Positions 27,545 to 35,995 of a stretch of DNA of 64,000 nucleotides are shown piece after piece. The position numbers and the translations under genes were made by a program. Positions within the stretch are counted from its first letter, which is position 1. Each line of letters opens with the position of its first letter. Source of the stretch: Benzoatithermus flavus. GTDB lineage: Bacteria; Pseudomonadota; Alphaproteobacteria; Geminicoccales; Geminicoccaceae. The stretch covers positions 200,785-264,784 of the forward strand of contig NZ_JBBLZC010000003.1 in assembly GCF_037908215.1 (NCBI RefSeq), written 5' to 3'. Below the pieces are notes generated by a model. That model saw only the letters and a program-made list of their open reading frames with translations. It was not told where the DNA came from and did not search any database.

Positions 27545-29602
27545 ATGAGGCTGGGCGGCAGACGGTGCCTGATCTGCGATTGCGAGGGCACGATGCGGTT
27601 GGATGCGGCCGCTCTGGAGCGTGCCCTCGGCGGTGCCGCGCCATCGACCGTGCACCACCAGCTCTGCCGGGCGCAGATCGAAGCCGTTCGCGCCGCCGCG
27701 GCCGGCGGCGCGCCGCTCCTCATCGCCTGCACCCAGGAAGCGCCGCTCTTCGCCGAGACCCTGGGCCAGCTCGAGGCCGCGCCACCGGCCGGCTTCGTCA
27801 ACATACGCGAGCGCGCCGGCTGGTCGGAGGAAGGGACCGAGGCCGCGCCCAAGATCGCGGCCCTGCTCGCCGAGGCCGCGATCGAGGTGCCGCCGGCACC
27901 GGCCCTGACGCTGAAGTCGGAAGGGCGCTGCCTCGTCGTCGGCATCGACGACACGGCGCTGCAGGCGGCCCGGCAGCTCGCCTCCCGGCTGGCGCCGACG
28001 CTCCTTCTCGTCGCCGATGCCGAGATCCTGCCGCCGCGAACGACGACGTTCCCGATCCTGCGCGGGCTCGTGCGCGGCGCCACCGGCCATCTCGGCGCCT
28101 TCAAGGTCGAGGTCACCGGCCTGGCGCCGGCGGTCGTGTCGTCGCGGCAGCACCTGCGGTTCGGCCCGGCCCAGGCGAAGGCCGAACTCGAGGCCGACCT
28201 GATCCTCGACCTCACCGGCGGCCGGTCCTGGTTCAGCGCCCACGCGAAGCGGGACGGCTATCTCCGTCCGGATCCACGCGATCCCGTCGCCGTGCAGAGG
28301 GCGCTGTTCGAGGCGGTCGAGCTCACGGGCGAGTTCGAGAAGCCGCGCTATGTCGCTTTCACGGCCGAGCTCTGCGCGCATTCCCGCTCGCGGCGCACGG
28401 GTTGCACCCGCTGTCTCGAGCAATGCCCGACCGGCGCCATCGCCCCGGCCGGCGACCATGTCCGGATCGACCCTTACGTCTGCGCCGGCTGCGGTGCCTG
28501 TGCCGGCGTGTGCCCGACCGGTGCCGCGGCCTACGCCGTGCCGTCCGCCAATATTCTGCTGGAGCGGCTGCGGGCGCTGCTTGGCACCTATCGCGACGCG
28601 GGTGGTGTGGCGCCCGTCCTTCTCGCCTGCGAAGAGCGCCACGGCGAGGCTCTGATCGACGCCATGGCCCGGCTCGGCCGTGGTCTGCCGGCGCGGGTGC
28701 TACCGTTCGCCGTCACCGAGATCGCCCAGCTCGGCTTCGAGACGCTGGCGGCGGCTTTCGCCTACGGCGCCGATCAGGTGGTCGTGCTCGCACCGCCGCA
28801 CAAGCGGGCCGAGATCGGCGGCCTCGAGGCGACGCTCGGCCATATCCGGGCGATGCTGGACGGACTCGGCTACGGCGCCGAGCGCCTGCTCCTCCTGCTC
28901 GAGGACGATCCGGATACCGTCGAGGCGGCTCTCTGGACGCTGCCGCGTCTGGAGCCCGTTACGGCCGGCGACTTCCTGCCGATGGGCGGCAAGCGGACGC
29001 TGATGCGCCTCGCCCTCGACCAGCTGCACCGCACGGCACCGCAGCCGGCCGAGATCGTCCCGCTGCCGGCGGGAGCACCGTTCGGCGCGGTCGTGGTCGA
29101 CGTCGCGGGCTGCACCTTGTGCCTGTCCTGTGTGGGGGCCTGCCCGACCGGTGCTCTCCTCGACGCTCCGGACAAGCCGATGCTGCGCTTCCTCGAGGAA
29201 GCGTGCGTGCAGTGCGGCTTGTGCCGCAGTACCTGCCCCGAAAAGGTGATCCGCCTCGAGCCGCGCCTCGCCTTCACGGCCGCAGCCCGCAGCTCGCGCA
29301 CGATCAAGGAGGAAGAGCCGGCGCTCTGCATCCGCTGCGGCAAGCCGTTCGGGACCCGGAGCTCGATCGAGCGCATCGTCGAGAAGCTCGCCGGCCGGAG
29401 CTGGATGTTTCAGACCGAGGAGCAGATCGCCCGCATCCGCATGTGCGACGACTGCCGCGTGATCAGCCAGTTCGAGAACGCCCGGAACCCGCTCGCCTTC
29501 GGCAGCCGTCCGAAGCCGCGCACGAGCGAGGATTATCTGCGCGAGCGCGAGCAGCCGGCCGCGCCGCCGACACACGAGCCCGAGAGCGAGAGCACGGCCT
29601 GA
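27545..29602 (+). CDS. Multi-cluster 4Fe-4S protein of formate-dehydrogenase accessory type
   Basis: A 685-residue protein with several ferredoxin motifs: CTRCLEQCP, CAGCGACAGVCP, CTLCLSCVGACP and CVQCGLCRSTCP, plus other Cys pairs (CIRCGKPF, CDDCRV). The middle (about residues 330-470) resembles a hydrogenase/heterodisulfide-reductase delta-type region. Proteins of this build occur beside formate dehydrogenase and its DUF3305/DUF3306 partners in alphaproteobacteria, so an electron-transfer role there is inferred. The ATG at 27545 is chosen because MRLGGRRCLICDCEGTM is the conserved start. No fdh structural gene is in the window. Confidence 0.8.
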   Translation: MRLGGRRCLICDCEGTMRLDAAALERALGGAAPSTVHHQLCRAQIEAVRAAAAGGAPLLIACTQEAPLFAETLGQLEAAPPAGFVNIRERAGWSEEGTEAAPKIAALLAEAAIEVPPAPALTLKSEGRCLVVGIDDTALQAARQLASRLAPTLLLVADAEILPPRTTTFPILRGLVRGATGHLGAFKVEVTGLAPAVVSSRQHLRFGPAQAKAELEADLILDLTGGRSWFSAHAKRDGYLRPDPRDPVAVQRALFEAVELTGEFEKPRYVAFTAELCAHSRSRRTGCTRCLEQCPTGAIAPAGDHVRIDPYVCAGCGACAGVCPTGAAAYAVPSANILLERLRALLGTYRDAGGVAPVLLACEERHGEALIDAMARLGRGLPARVLPFAVTEIAQLGFETLAAAFAYGADQVVVLAPPHKRAEIGGLEATLGHIRAMLDGLGYGAERLLLLLEDDPDTVEAALWTLPRLEPVTAGDFLPMGGKRTLMRLALDQLHRTAPQPAEIVPLPAGAPFGAVVVDVAGCTLCLSCVGACPTGALLDAPDKPMLRFLEEACVQCGLCRSTCPEKVIRLEPRLAFTAAARSSRTIKEEEPALCIRCGKPFGTRSSIERIVEKLAGRSWMFQTEEQIARIRMCDDCRVISQFENARNPLAFGSRPKPRTSEDYLREREQPAAPPTHEPESESTA

Positions 29603-29612
29603 ACCTTCCGGT

Positions 29613-29777
29613 TCAGCAGTTGCCCTTCTTGGCCTGACCCGGCGGGCAGAAGCCGCCGCCGTTGCCGCCGACCTGGACCTTGACCGGAACGGGCTTCACC
29701 GCGACCGACGGCGGGCGCAACTCCGCCGCGCAGGCGGCGAGGAGCAGGAAAGCGGAAAGACAGGCCGTGACACGCAT
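29613..29777 (-). CDS. Small lipoprotein, 54 residues
   Basis: A short gene on the minus strand reading MRVTACLSAFLLLAACAAEL, then RPPSVAVKPVPVKVQVG, a glycine patch and FCPPGQAKKGNC. A lipobox LLAAC places the lipidated Cys at residue 16, so the mature protein has about 39 residues. The end motif CPPGQAKKGNC, with two cysteines that could form a disulfide, recurs in small alphaproteobacterial lipoproteins. It converges on the 4Fe-4S gene and lies downstream of the DUF6494-like gene on the same strand. Confidence 0.65.
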   Translation of the reverse strand: MRVTACLSAFLLLAACAAELRPPSVAVKPVPVKVQVGGNGGGFCPPGQAKKGNC

Positions 29778-29891
29778 GGGACTTCTGCGCAGGTACGTGG
29801 GTCGCGCAGAGAATGCCAGAGTCCCGGTTAGCGAACCATGAAGCTTCGTGCCGCTGCGCGGATTTGCCGGCTGCCGGCCCGGTGCTCGAGC

Positions 29892-30098
29892 CTATTCGAG
29901 CTCGATGGCGCCCTCGATCACCACGTCGAGCCCGGCTTCCGGGATCGTCAGGCGCACCTCGGCCTTGAGCGCCTCGTTACCCTTGAGTCTGCCGCTCTCG
30001 AGCGCTGCCTTCACGGCGTTCTCGATCTCGCGCTGCGAGGTGACGCCCACCTTCTTCAGGAACTTGCGCAGGCTCATGTTGAGCACGTCGTCGTTCAC
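29892..30098 (-). CDS. DUF6494-like small protein
   Basis: A 68-residue protein (NDDVLNMSLRKFLKKVGVT, then SQREIENAVKAALESGRLKG) without signal or membrane segments. It resembles the DUF6494 family, small proteins found next to the DUF6352 and 4Fe-4S genes in alphaproteobacteria; the family name is from memory. It begins 19 nt after the DUF6352-like gene on the same strand. Function is unknown. Confidence 0.75.
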   Translation of the reverse strand: MNDDVLNMSLRKFLKKVGVTSQREIENAVKAALESGRLKGNEALKAEVRLTIPEAGLDVVIEGAIELE

Positions 30099-30117
30099 GG
30101 TAACCTCTCATTCTGCA

Positions 30118-31164
30118 TCAGGATGCTTCGGCAAGTGGGAGATTTACCAAGAGATTCTGCGGCTTCAAGCGCAGCCGATGCGTCGCGTCCCGGGCCATCG
30201 CCATATAGACGGACCGGCCGCGCATGTCCGCACGCACCGCGTCCTGGTCCCCGATCTCGAGGCGAAACAGCGACAGGACGCGCGCCCGATCCTCCTCGGG
30301 GAGATCCTCGCCGGCATAGAGAGCGTCGAGGATGGCGCTGGCTTCGGCGTCGAGGCCGAGATGCCAGCGCCAGCGCTCGTCGCACATGGACTGGAGCGGC
30401 TGGATGGCGACGGAAAGGCCGAGGAAGTGCCGCCCCCAGGCTTCGAGCACCCGGCACAGCGCGTCGAGGCCGGGGCGGGTGAAGCTCACGTCGAGGACCG
30501 TGTCGAACCGGTCGCTGCGCGCGAAGTAGCCTGCCGCATCGTCCGCGCGCAGCACGTCGAGCTCGACCCGACGCAGCCCGCTTCCTTCCTCCCTGCCGGC
30601 CGGAAGCCGGTTCGTGCTGCCGGAATCAACGGTGCGAGCACGGAGCTCGACCGTGTCGTGGTCGGCGAGCAGGACGGCGCCGTCGCGCATCGCGACGCTC
30701 TGGACGCGGAACAGGCACTCGGCCGCCCGCAAGGTGATGCCGTCGCGGCAGCCGTCGAGAATGCCGCGCAGGATCGCGTGCACGAGATGCCCGACGAAGA
30801 GGGCGGGGATGCCGCGATGGCCGCGCAGCACCAGCGCCAGATAGGCATCCTCGAGCGTGTCGTGGCGGAGGAGATGGTCGCGAAAGCGCGCGAACACCTC
30901 GTAATTGTCGCGCGCGTCCGGATCTCTCGGGCCGAGCAGTGTCGCGGGCGTGATCGGCCGGCGCGGATCGTCGAGAAGAGCCGCGTGCAGCGCCCGCTCG
31001 ACGGCGCAGGATTCCTCGACCGGCGCGAGCTCCGGACGCAGCAGGTAGGCGCGCAGGTAATCGTCGCTCGCTCGGTGCCGGCCATCCTCGCGGCGTTCCA
31101 GGAGGTGCCAGCCCGAGCTGCGCCAGAAGTCCGGAGTCGGGAGTGCCGCCACGGCCCGTTTCAT
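30118..31164 (-). CDS. DUF6352-like protein
   Basis: A 348-residue cytoplasmic protein beginning MKRAVAALPTPDFWRSSGWH and continuing with a helical core (DDYLRAYLLRPEL, ARDNYEVFARFRDHLL, LVHAILRGILDGCRDG). This matches the DUF6352 family as I know it. It follows the biotin/lipoate-ligase-like gene by 16 nt. The family is seen with formate-dehydrogenase accessory genes, but its biochemical role is not known to me. Confidence 0.75.
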   Translation of the reverse strand: MKRAVAALPTPDFWRSSGWHLLERREDGRHRASDDYLRAYLLRPELAPVEESCAVERALHAALLDDPRRPITPATLLGPRDPDARDNYEVFARFRDHLLRHDTLEDAYLALVLRGHRGIPALFVGHLVHAILRGILDGCRDGITLRAAECLFRVQSVAMRDGAVLLADHDTVELRARTVDSGSTNRLPAGREEGSGLRRVELDVLRADDAAGYFARSDRFDTVLDVSFTRPGLDALCRVLEAWGRHFLGLSVAIQPLQSMCDERWRWHLGLDAEASAILDALYAGEDLPEEDRARVLSLFRLEIGDQDAVRADMRGRSVYMAMARDATHRLRLKPQNLLVNLPLAEAS

Positions 31165-31180
31165 GCCTCACGTCGAGGGC

Positions 31181-31891
31181 TTACGGCGCTCTCTCGACGA
31201 ACGGGTCGAGCCTGAGCCGCTCGCCGCCGATCAGAAAGGCGCCGTCCGCTGCGATACCTCTGATCTTGCCCGCGAGCTTCCGGCCGGCAAGGGCGATCTC
31301 GCCGGTCTCGCCGAGCTTGAAGCAGCGGGCGTTCCAGGAGGCCTGCACCGGTGTCAGGCCTTCGTCGAGCCAGCGGCCGGTCCAGAGCAGGAAGTGGCGG
31401 CAGACGCTCTCGACGAGCTGCGCCACCGTCACGTCGACCGCACCCTCCTCGTAGAGCGAGGTCCGCTCGGCGAGCCGGCCGGGATCGTCACCGAGCGGGC
31501 CCACGCCGATGGCGAGGCCCAGCACGAGCCAGGGCGGCAGCTCTCGGTGATCGGTCGTGGCCGCCATGGCGACACGCACCCGGCCGAGCAGGGCGCCATC
31601 GAGAAGGATGTCCGAAGGCCAGGCGAAGGCGATGGGCTTGCCGGGCGGGACCAGCGCGCCCAGCGCATCGCCCGTGGCCACCATGAGGACGTGGACCGCC
31701 TGCAGAGTGACGGCGGCCGGCGCTTCCGGCTCGAGCACCACGGCCATCTCCAGCCGGTCCGTGCGTTCCGTCCAGTAGACCGTGCCGTCGCCGACGCCGC
31801 GTGGTGCGGCGCGGGCGGCACGCTCGAAAGCGCCCACATCGCGGTCGACGGCGACGAGCTGGAAGGCGGGCGGCAGGACGGGCAGAGGCAT
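31181..31891 (-). CDS. Biotin/lipoate protein ligase-like protein (DUF4444 type)
   Basis: A 236-residue protein with features of the biotin/lipoate ligase fold: FAWPSDILLDGALLGRVRVA resembles the substrate-lysine region, and LVLGLAIGVGP is typical of BirA-like domains. The C-terminal part (GEIALAGRKLAGKIRGIAAD, GGERLRLDPF) resembles the small C-terminal domain. The classical GRGRxG motif was not seen, so ligase activity is uncertain. It is first in a run with DUF6352-, DUF6494- and small lipoprotein genes. Confidence 0.75.
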   Translation of the reverse strand: MPLPVLPPAFQLVAVDRDVGAFERAARAAPRGVGDGTVYWTERTDRLEMAVVLEPEAPAAVTLQAVHVLMVATGDALGALVPPGKPIAFAWPSDILLDGALLGRVRVAMAATTDHRELPPWLVLGLAIGVGPLGDDPGRLAERTSLYEEGAVDVTVAQLVESVCRHFLLWTGRWLDEGLTPVQASWNARCFKLGETGEIALAGRKLAGKIRGIAADGAFLIGGERLRLDPFVERAP

Positions 31892-31965
31892 CGGAACCTT
31901 GCAGCGGGAGCTTCAGATGGAGCGCCGCGACGGCTAGGCTCGCGCGGCAAGCGCCGAGGTACATA

Positions 31966-33321
31966 ATGACCATCGAAAGCGATCTCTACCACCCCGGACA
32001 TTACGACCGCAGCCGCCCGGTCCCGAGCTACTGGGAGGCGACGGGCGGGCCGCCGCCCGCTGGCGTCGGGTCGCTCACGGGCGACATCACTACCTCGATC
32101 GCGATCATCGGCGGCGGCTATACCGGCCTGTCCGCAGCCTACCATCTTGCCAGGGAGCACGGGATCGCTGCCGCCGTGCTCGAGGCCGGACCCATCGGCT
32201 GGGGCGCTTCCGGCCGCAACGGCGGCTTCTGCGGCCTCGGCGGCAGCAAGATGGGCTACCGGCTCATGGCACAGCGCTTCGGCACGGCCGAGACGCGGTG
32301 CTTCTTCGAGGCCCAGAAGGCGGGCGTGGCGCTGGTCCGGAGCCTCGCCGCCGAGGAGGGGATCGACATCGAGCCTGCGGGCGAGGGCGAGCACTATCTC
32401 GCGCACAAGCCGAGCCGCTGGCACGTGCTCGAGAACTACGCCGGCACGGTGCAGCGCCTGTTCGGCGAGCGCTGGGCGCTCTGGCGCAAGCCCGAGCTCG
32501 AGGAGCGGCTCCTGCGCTCGCCCGAAGCGCACGGCTGCCTCTTCATCCCGCACTATCTGGGCCTGCATCCCTTGCGCTACGTGCGCGGGCTCGCGGCCGC
32601 CGCCGTCCGACGCGGCGCATCGGTCTTCGAGCGCACGCCGGTCACGGCCTGGCAGCGGACGGACGGTCGGCACCGCCTGGTGACACCTCACGGAACCGTG
32701 ACCGCCGAGCGCGTGCTCGTCGCCACGAACGGCTACACGCCCGAAGGCCTCGATCCCGCCCTGCACGGGCGGCTCCTCCCGGCACTCTCGAGCATCGTCG
32801 TCACCCGCCCGCTGAGCCCGGACGAGCAGGCGGCGCAGGGCTGGGTTCGGCCGGCGCTGGTCGCCGACACGCGCAACCTCCTGTTCTACATCCGCCTCTT
32901 GCGCGATGGCCGCCTCCTGTTCGGCGCTCGCGGCGGCACCGACGCATCGCCCGCCGCCTTCGCGCGGCGCCGTGCCTGGATGGAGCGCCGGCTCGGCGAG
33001 AAGTTCCCGGCCTGGCGCGGAGTCGGGATCGATTATGCCTGGTGGGGTCTCGTCTGCCTCGCGAGGGATCTCCTCCCGCATCTCGGCTGGCTCGACGACG
33101 GCCGGAGCACGCTCGCCGCGCTCGCCTATCACGGCAGCGGCGTTTCCTTCGCCACCATGTTCGGCCGCGCCGCCGCCGCCCGCCTCGCCGGCCGCGAGCC
33201 CGACCCGCCGCTGCCGGACTTCGTGCTCGCACCACCGCCGCGTTTTCCGGTGCCCGGCCTGCGCCTGACCGCGCTGCGCGCGGCCTACGCCGCTTACGGC
33301 TTCAAGGACGAATGGCTCTGA
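31966..33321 (+). CDS. FAD-dependent oxidoreductase, gamma-glutamylputrescine oxidase (PuuB)-like
   Basis: A 451-residue DAO-fold enzyme. The N-terminal DLYHPGHYDRSRPVPSYWEA resembles PuuB-type enzymes, followed by the FAD motif IAIIGGGYTGLSAAYHL, GWGASGRNGGF and the C-terminal FAD-binding region LAYHGSGVSFATMFGRAAA. PuuB-like enzymes oxidise polyamine or amine derivatives. No puuA, puuC or puuD gene is adjacent, so the substrate remains open. It is divergent from the ligase-like gene. Confidence 0.85.
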   Translation: MTIESDLYHPGHYDRSRPVPSYWEATGGPPPAGVGSLTGDITTSIAIIGGGYTGLSAAYHLAREHGIAAAVLEAGPIGWGASGRNGGFCGLGGSKMGYRLMAQRFGTAETRCFFEAQKAGVALVRSLAAEEGIDIEPAGEGEHYLAHKPSRWHVLENYAGTVQRLFGERWALWRKPELEERLLRSPEAHGCLFIPHYLGLHPLRYVRGLAAAAVRRGASVFERTPVTAWQRTDGRHRLVTPHGTVTAERVLVATNGYTPEGLDPALHGRLLPALSSIVVTRPLSPDEQAAQGWVRPALVADTRNLLFYIRLLRDGRLLFGARGGTDASPAAFARRRAWMERRLGEKFPAWRGVGIDYAWWGLVCLARDLLPHLGWLDDGRSTLAALAYHGSGVSFATMFGRAAAARLAGREPDPPLPDFVLAPPPRFPVPGLRLTALRAAYAAYGFKDEWL

Positions 33322-33440
33322 CGTCGGCGCCCGCCCGCCTCATACCGAACCCGGATGATCCGCGTCTGCTTGCGCCCGTTCCAGGTAGCCGACCGGCAGA
33401 GGCAGCCGGGAAGGTGGTGCAGGCTTCGGCCGGGCGGGTA

Positions 33441-33890
33441 TCAAAGGCGCTTCGCCATGAGCTGCCAGTCCGTCGCCGCGAAACCGCGCCGGTCGTAGAC
33501 GGTTCGCGCCGGGACGTTCTCGGGATCGACGACGAGGAAGAGCGCCTTGAGGCCGAGCGCCCGCGCCTCTTCCTCGAGCCGCGTCATCACCGCCGACCCG
33601 ATGCCGCGGCCGCGCGCCGCCGGGACGAGATAGAGCTCGTCCACGAACGCATCGGGGCCGCCATACTCGATCCCGAAGCCGAGGCCCAGCACCGCGTAGC
33701 CGACGACCGGCCCCGCGCCGTCGCGGATCAGCCAGGCGCGCGCCAAGGGGTGGCCCCGTGCTATCATGGCGACGGCGGCAGCGCCGCGCTCGTCCAAGGG
33801 TGCGCCGCTCGTGGCGTGAAAGGCGCGGGCAAGCTCGAGGAGCACCGTCTCCTCGGCCGGCCCCACGGGCACGAGCTCGACGTCGGTCAT
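33441..33890 (-). CDS. GNAT-family N-acetyltransferase
   Basis: A 149-residue single-domain acetyltransferase. The acetyl-CoA loop motif appears as VPAARGRGIGSAVMTRLEEE, preceded by the beta strand DAFVDELYLV and followed by ALFLVVDPENVPARTVYDRRGF, all usual for GNAT. The substrate cannot be inferred. The ATG at 33890 matches the family start; the open frame upstream is Arg-rich and unconserved. It converges on the PuuB-like gene with a 119-nt gap that shows no clear terminator. Confidence 0.88.
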   Translation of the reverse strand: MTDVELVPVGPAEETVLLELARAFHATSGAPLDERGAAAVAMIARGHPLARAWLIRDGAGPVVGYAVLGLGFGIEYGGPDAFVDELYLVPAARGRGIGSAVMTRLEEEARALGLKALFLVVDPENVPARTVYDRRGFAATDWQLMAKRL

Positions 33891-33984
33891 GCGCGTCACC
33901 TCTGCTCTCGGCACGCGGCGGAGCTTTCGCCGAGGAAGGCAGCGGGCGTCAACCGTCGGGCTGGAAGGTGCGGCGTCGCTGCGC

Positions 33985-34305
33985 TCAGACCGCAGGATCG
34001 ACCGCCCTCGGCTCGAGAGGCTCCCAATCCTCGCCGGCGGCGAGCACGCAGGCGAGGCCGTTGGGCATGAGGCTGACGATCGTCCAGGTCCTGCTCCTCG
34101 CCGACGCGAACACCTGCAGCAGGTTGCCGTTGGTCTGCAGACCGAGCGAGACCGGCGTCTCCTCGTACTTCGCCCCGAGCTCACGGGCGATCTCGCGGTA
34201 ATCGTGGCAGAGAGACGGTGTTCCCGGCGCTGCCGTTTGCGCCTCCGCTCCGGCCGCGAACAGGAGCGTGCCGATCGTGGCAGCAGCGAAGCCGAGCTCG
34301 TGCAT
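33985..34305 (-). CDS. Secreted hypothetical protein
   Basis: A 106-residue protein with a signal peptide (MHELGFAAATIGTLLFAAGA, cleavage expected after AEA). The mature part (CHDYREIARELGAKYEETPV, then SLGLQTNGNLLQVFAS, WTIVSLMPNGLACVLAAGED) resembles a conserved hypothetical family in alphaproteobacteria. Two cysteines could form a disulfide in the periplasm. Function is unknown. The ATG at 34305 is chosen because it begins the signal peptide. Confidence 0.75.
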   Translation of the reverse strand: MHELGFAAATIGTLLFAAGAEAQTAAPGTPSLCHDYREIARELGAKYEETPVSLGLQTNGNLLQVFASARSRTWTIVSLMPNGLACVLAAGEDWEPLEPRAVDPAV

Positions 34306-34473
34306 GGCGTTCAGCCTTCCGTTCGACCGCGGCCGTGATCGGCCGGCGGACCGCATCAGGAAAGCACGGCGGCCTTACGATCGCGTTAACGCCGGACGGC
34401 CTCCCGCTGGCGCGCCCGGCAGCCCCCGCCTAAGCTTCCTGGCGATCCGCCACCGACGAGGTGCGTGCCCGCC

Positions 34474-35910
34474 ATGACCACGACCGATCCTGCTCTCCTC
34501 TCCGCCGCCGAACTGCTCCGCCTCTACCGTCGCAAGGCGCTCTCGCCGGTGGAGACGGCGGAAGCCTGTCTCGCGCGGGTCCGGCGCTGGAACGGGTCGA
34601 TGGGAGCCTTCACCTTCGTGGACGAGGAGGGAGCGCTCGCCGCCGCGCGCGCCTCCGCGGCGCGCTGGCAGCGGGGCGAGCCGTGCGGCCCGCTCGACGG
34701 CGTGCCGACGACGGTCAAGGATCTCGTCCTGGTCAAGGGCTGGACGGCCCGGCGCGGCAGCCACAGCACCGAGGGCCAGCCGCCGGCCGCCGAGGACGCG
34801 CCGGCGACCGCCCGTTTACGCGAGGCCGGGGCCGTGCTCCTGGGCAGCACCACGACCCCGGAGTTCGGCTGGAAGGCCGTGACCGACAACCCTCTGGGCG
34901 AAATCGCGCGCAATCCCTGGAACCCGGCGCTGACACCGGGCGGATCGAGCGGTGGGGCGGCGGTCGCGGCGGCGCTCGGCATGGGAGCCCTTCATCTCGG
35001 TACGGACGGCGGCGGCTCGATTCGCATCCCTGCGGGCCTCACCGGCATCGTCGGCCTGAAGCCGACTTTCGGCCGCGTGCCGGCCTGGCCGCTGTCACCC
35101 TTCGGCACGGTGGCGCATCTGGGGCCCATGACGCGCACGGTCGAGGACGCGGCCCTCATGCTCACCACGATCAGCCGGCCCGATCGGCGCGACTGGCACG
35201 CGCTCCCGCCCGAGCCGCGCGATTACAGGATCGGACTCGAGGGCGGCCTCGCCGGCCTGCGGGTGGCGGCGAGCGCTGCGCTCGGCTTCGTGAGCGTCGA
35301 TCCCGAGGTTCTGCGCGTCTTCCGGAGTGCGGTCGCGACCCTGGCCGATCTCGGCGCCGAGGTCGAGGAGACCGATCCGCCGGTGGGCGATCCGCAGGAG
35401 CTCTTCGCCCGCACTTGGTTTCCGGCCGCCACCCGCCTGGTCGAGAAGCTGCCGGCCGAGGCGCGGGCGCGGATGGATCCGGGCCTCCTCGCGATCGCGA
35501 CGGAAGGGGCATGCTACGGCCGGGCCGAGCTGCAGGATGCGGCCCTCGAGCGGGGCGAGCTCGGGGTGCGCCTGCAGCTCTTCTTTGCAGCGTACGATCT
35601 GCTCGTGACCCCGGCCGTGGCCGTGCCGGCGTTTCCCGTCCTCCGCACGCAGCCGGGCCCGCAGGCCGATCCGCGCTGGACCGCCTGGGCCGGCCTCAGC
35701 TATCCCTTCAACCTGACGCAGCAGCCCGCGATCAGCGTGCCTGCCGGCTTCACCGAAGACGGCCTGCCGGTAGGGCTGCAGATCGTGGCGGCGAAATATG
35801 CCGATGCGCTGGTCCTGCGCGCCGCGCGCGCCTTCGCGGCCGCGTGCCCGCAGCCCGTGGCGGACACGCCGCGGTCACCCTCCGCGCAAGAGCCTGCTGC
35901 CCCGGTTTGA
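34474..35910 (+). CDS. Amidase-signature-family hydrolase
   Basis: A 478-residue amidase. The Ser-cisSer-Lys triad is visible: Lys in VPTTVKDL, the cis-Ser in PGGSSGGAAVA, and the nucleophilic Ser in GTDGGGSIRIPAGL. Family members hydrolyse amides including aryl amides, indoleacetamide and aminoacyl-tRNA; the substrate is unknown here. It is not GatA by context, as no gatB/gatC is nearby. A GTG at 34465 is a possible start, three codons longer. A peptide-binding protein gene follows, suggesting uptake and breakdown of an amide or peptide. Confidence 0.88.
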   Translation: MTTTDPALLSAAELLRLYRRKALSPVETAEACLARVRRWNGSMGAFTFVDEEGALAAARASAARWQRGEPCGPLDGVPTTVKDLVLVKGWTARRGSHSTEGQPPAAEDAPATARLREAGAVLLGSTTTPEFGWKAVTDNPLGEIARNPWNPALTPGGSSGGAAVAAALGMGALHLGTDGGGSIRIPAGLTGIVGLKPTFGRVPAWPLSPFGTVAHLGPMTRTVEDAALMLTTISRPDRRDWHALPPEPRDYRIGLEGGLAGLRVAASAALGFVSVDPEVLRVFRSAVATLADLGAEVEETDPPVGDPQELFARTWFPAATRLVEKLPAEARARMDPGLLAIATEGACYGRAELQDAALERGELGVRLQLFFAAYDLLVTPAVAVPAFPVLRTQPGPQADPRWTAWAGLSYPFNLTQQPAISVPAGFTEDGLPVGLQIVAAKYADALVLRAARAFAAACPQPVADTPRSPSAQEPAAPV

Positions 35911-35995
35911 CTTGGGCGTGCCCCCATGCTTCGCTGATCCGCAGCCGCGCACCGGAAAATCGGGGCGCCATGAACGGTTTTCGGGAGGTACTCGA

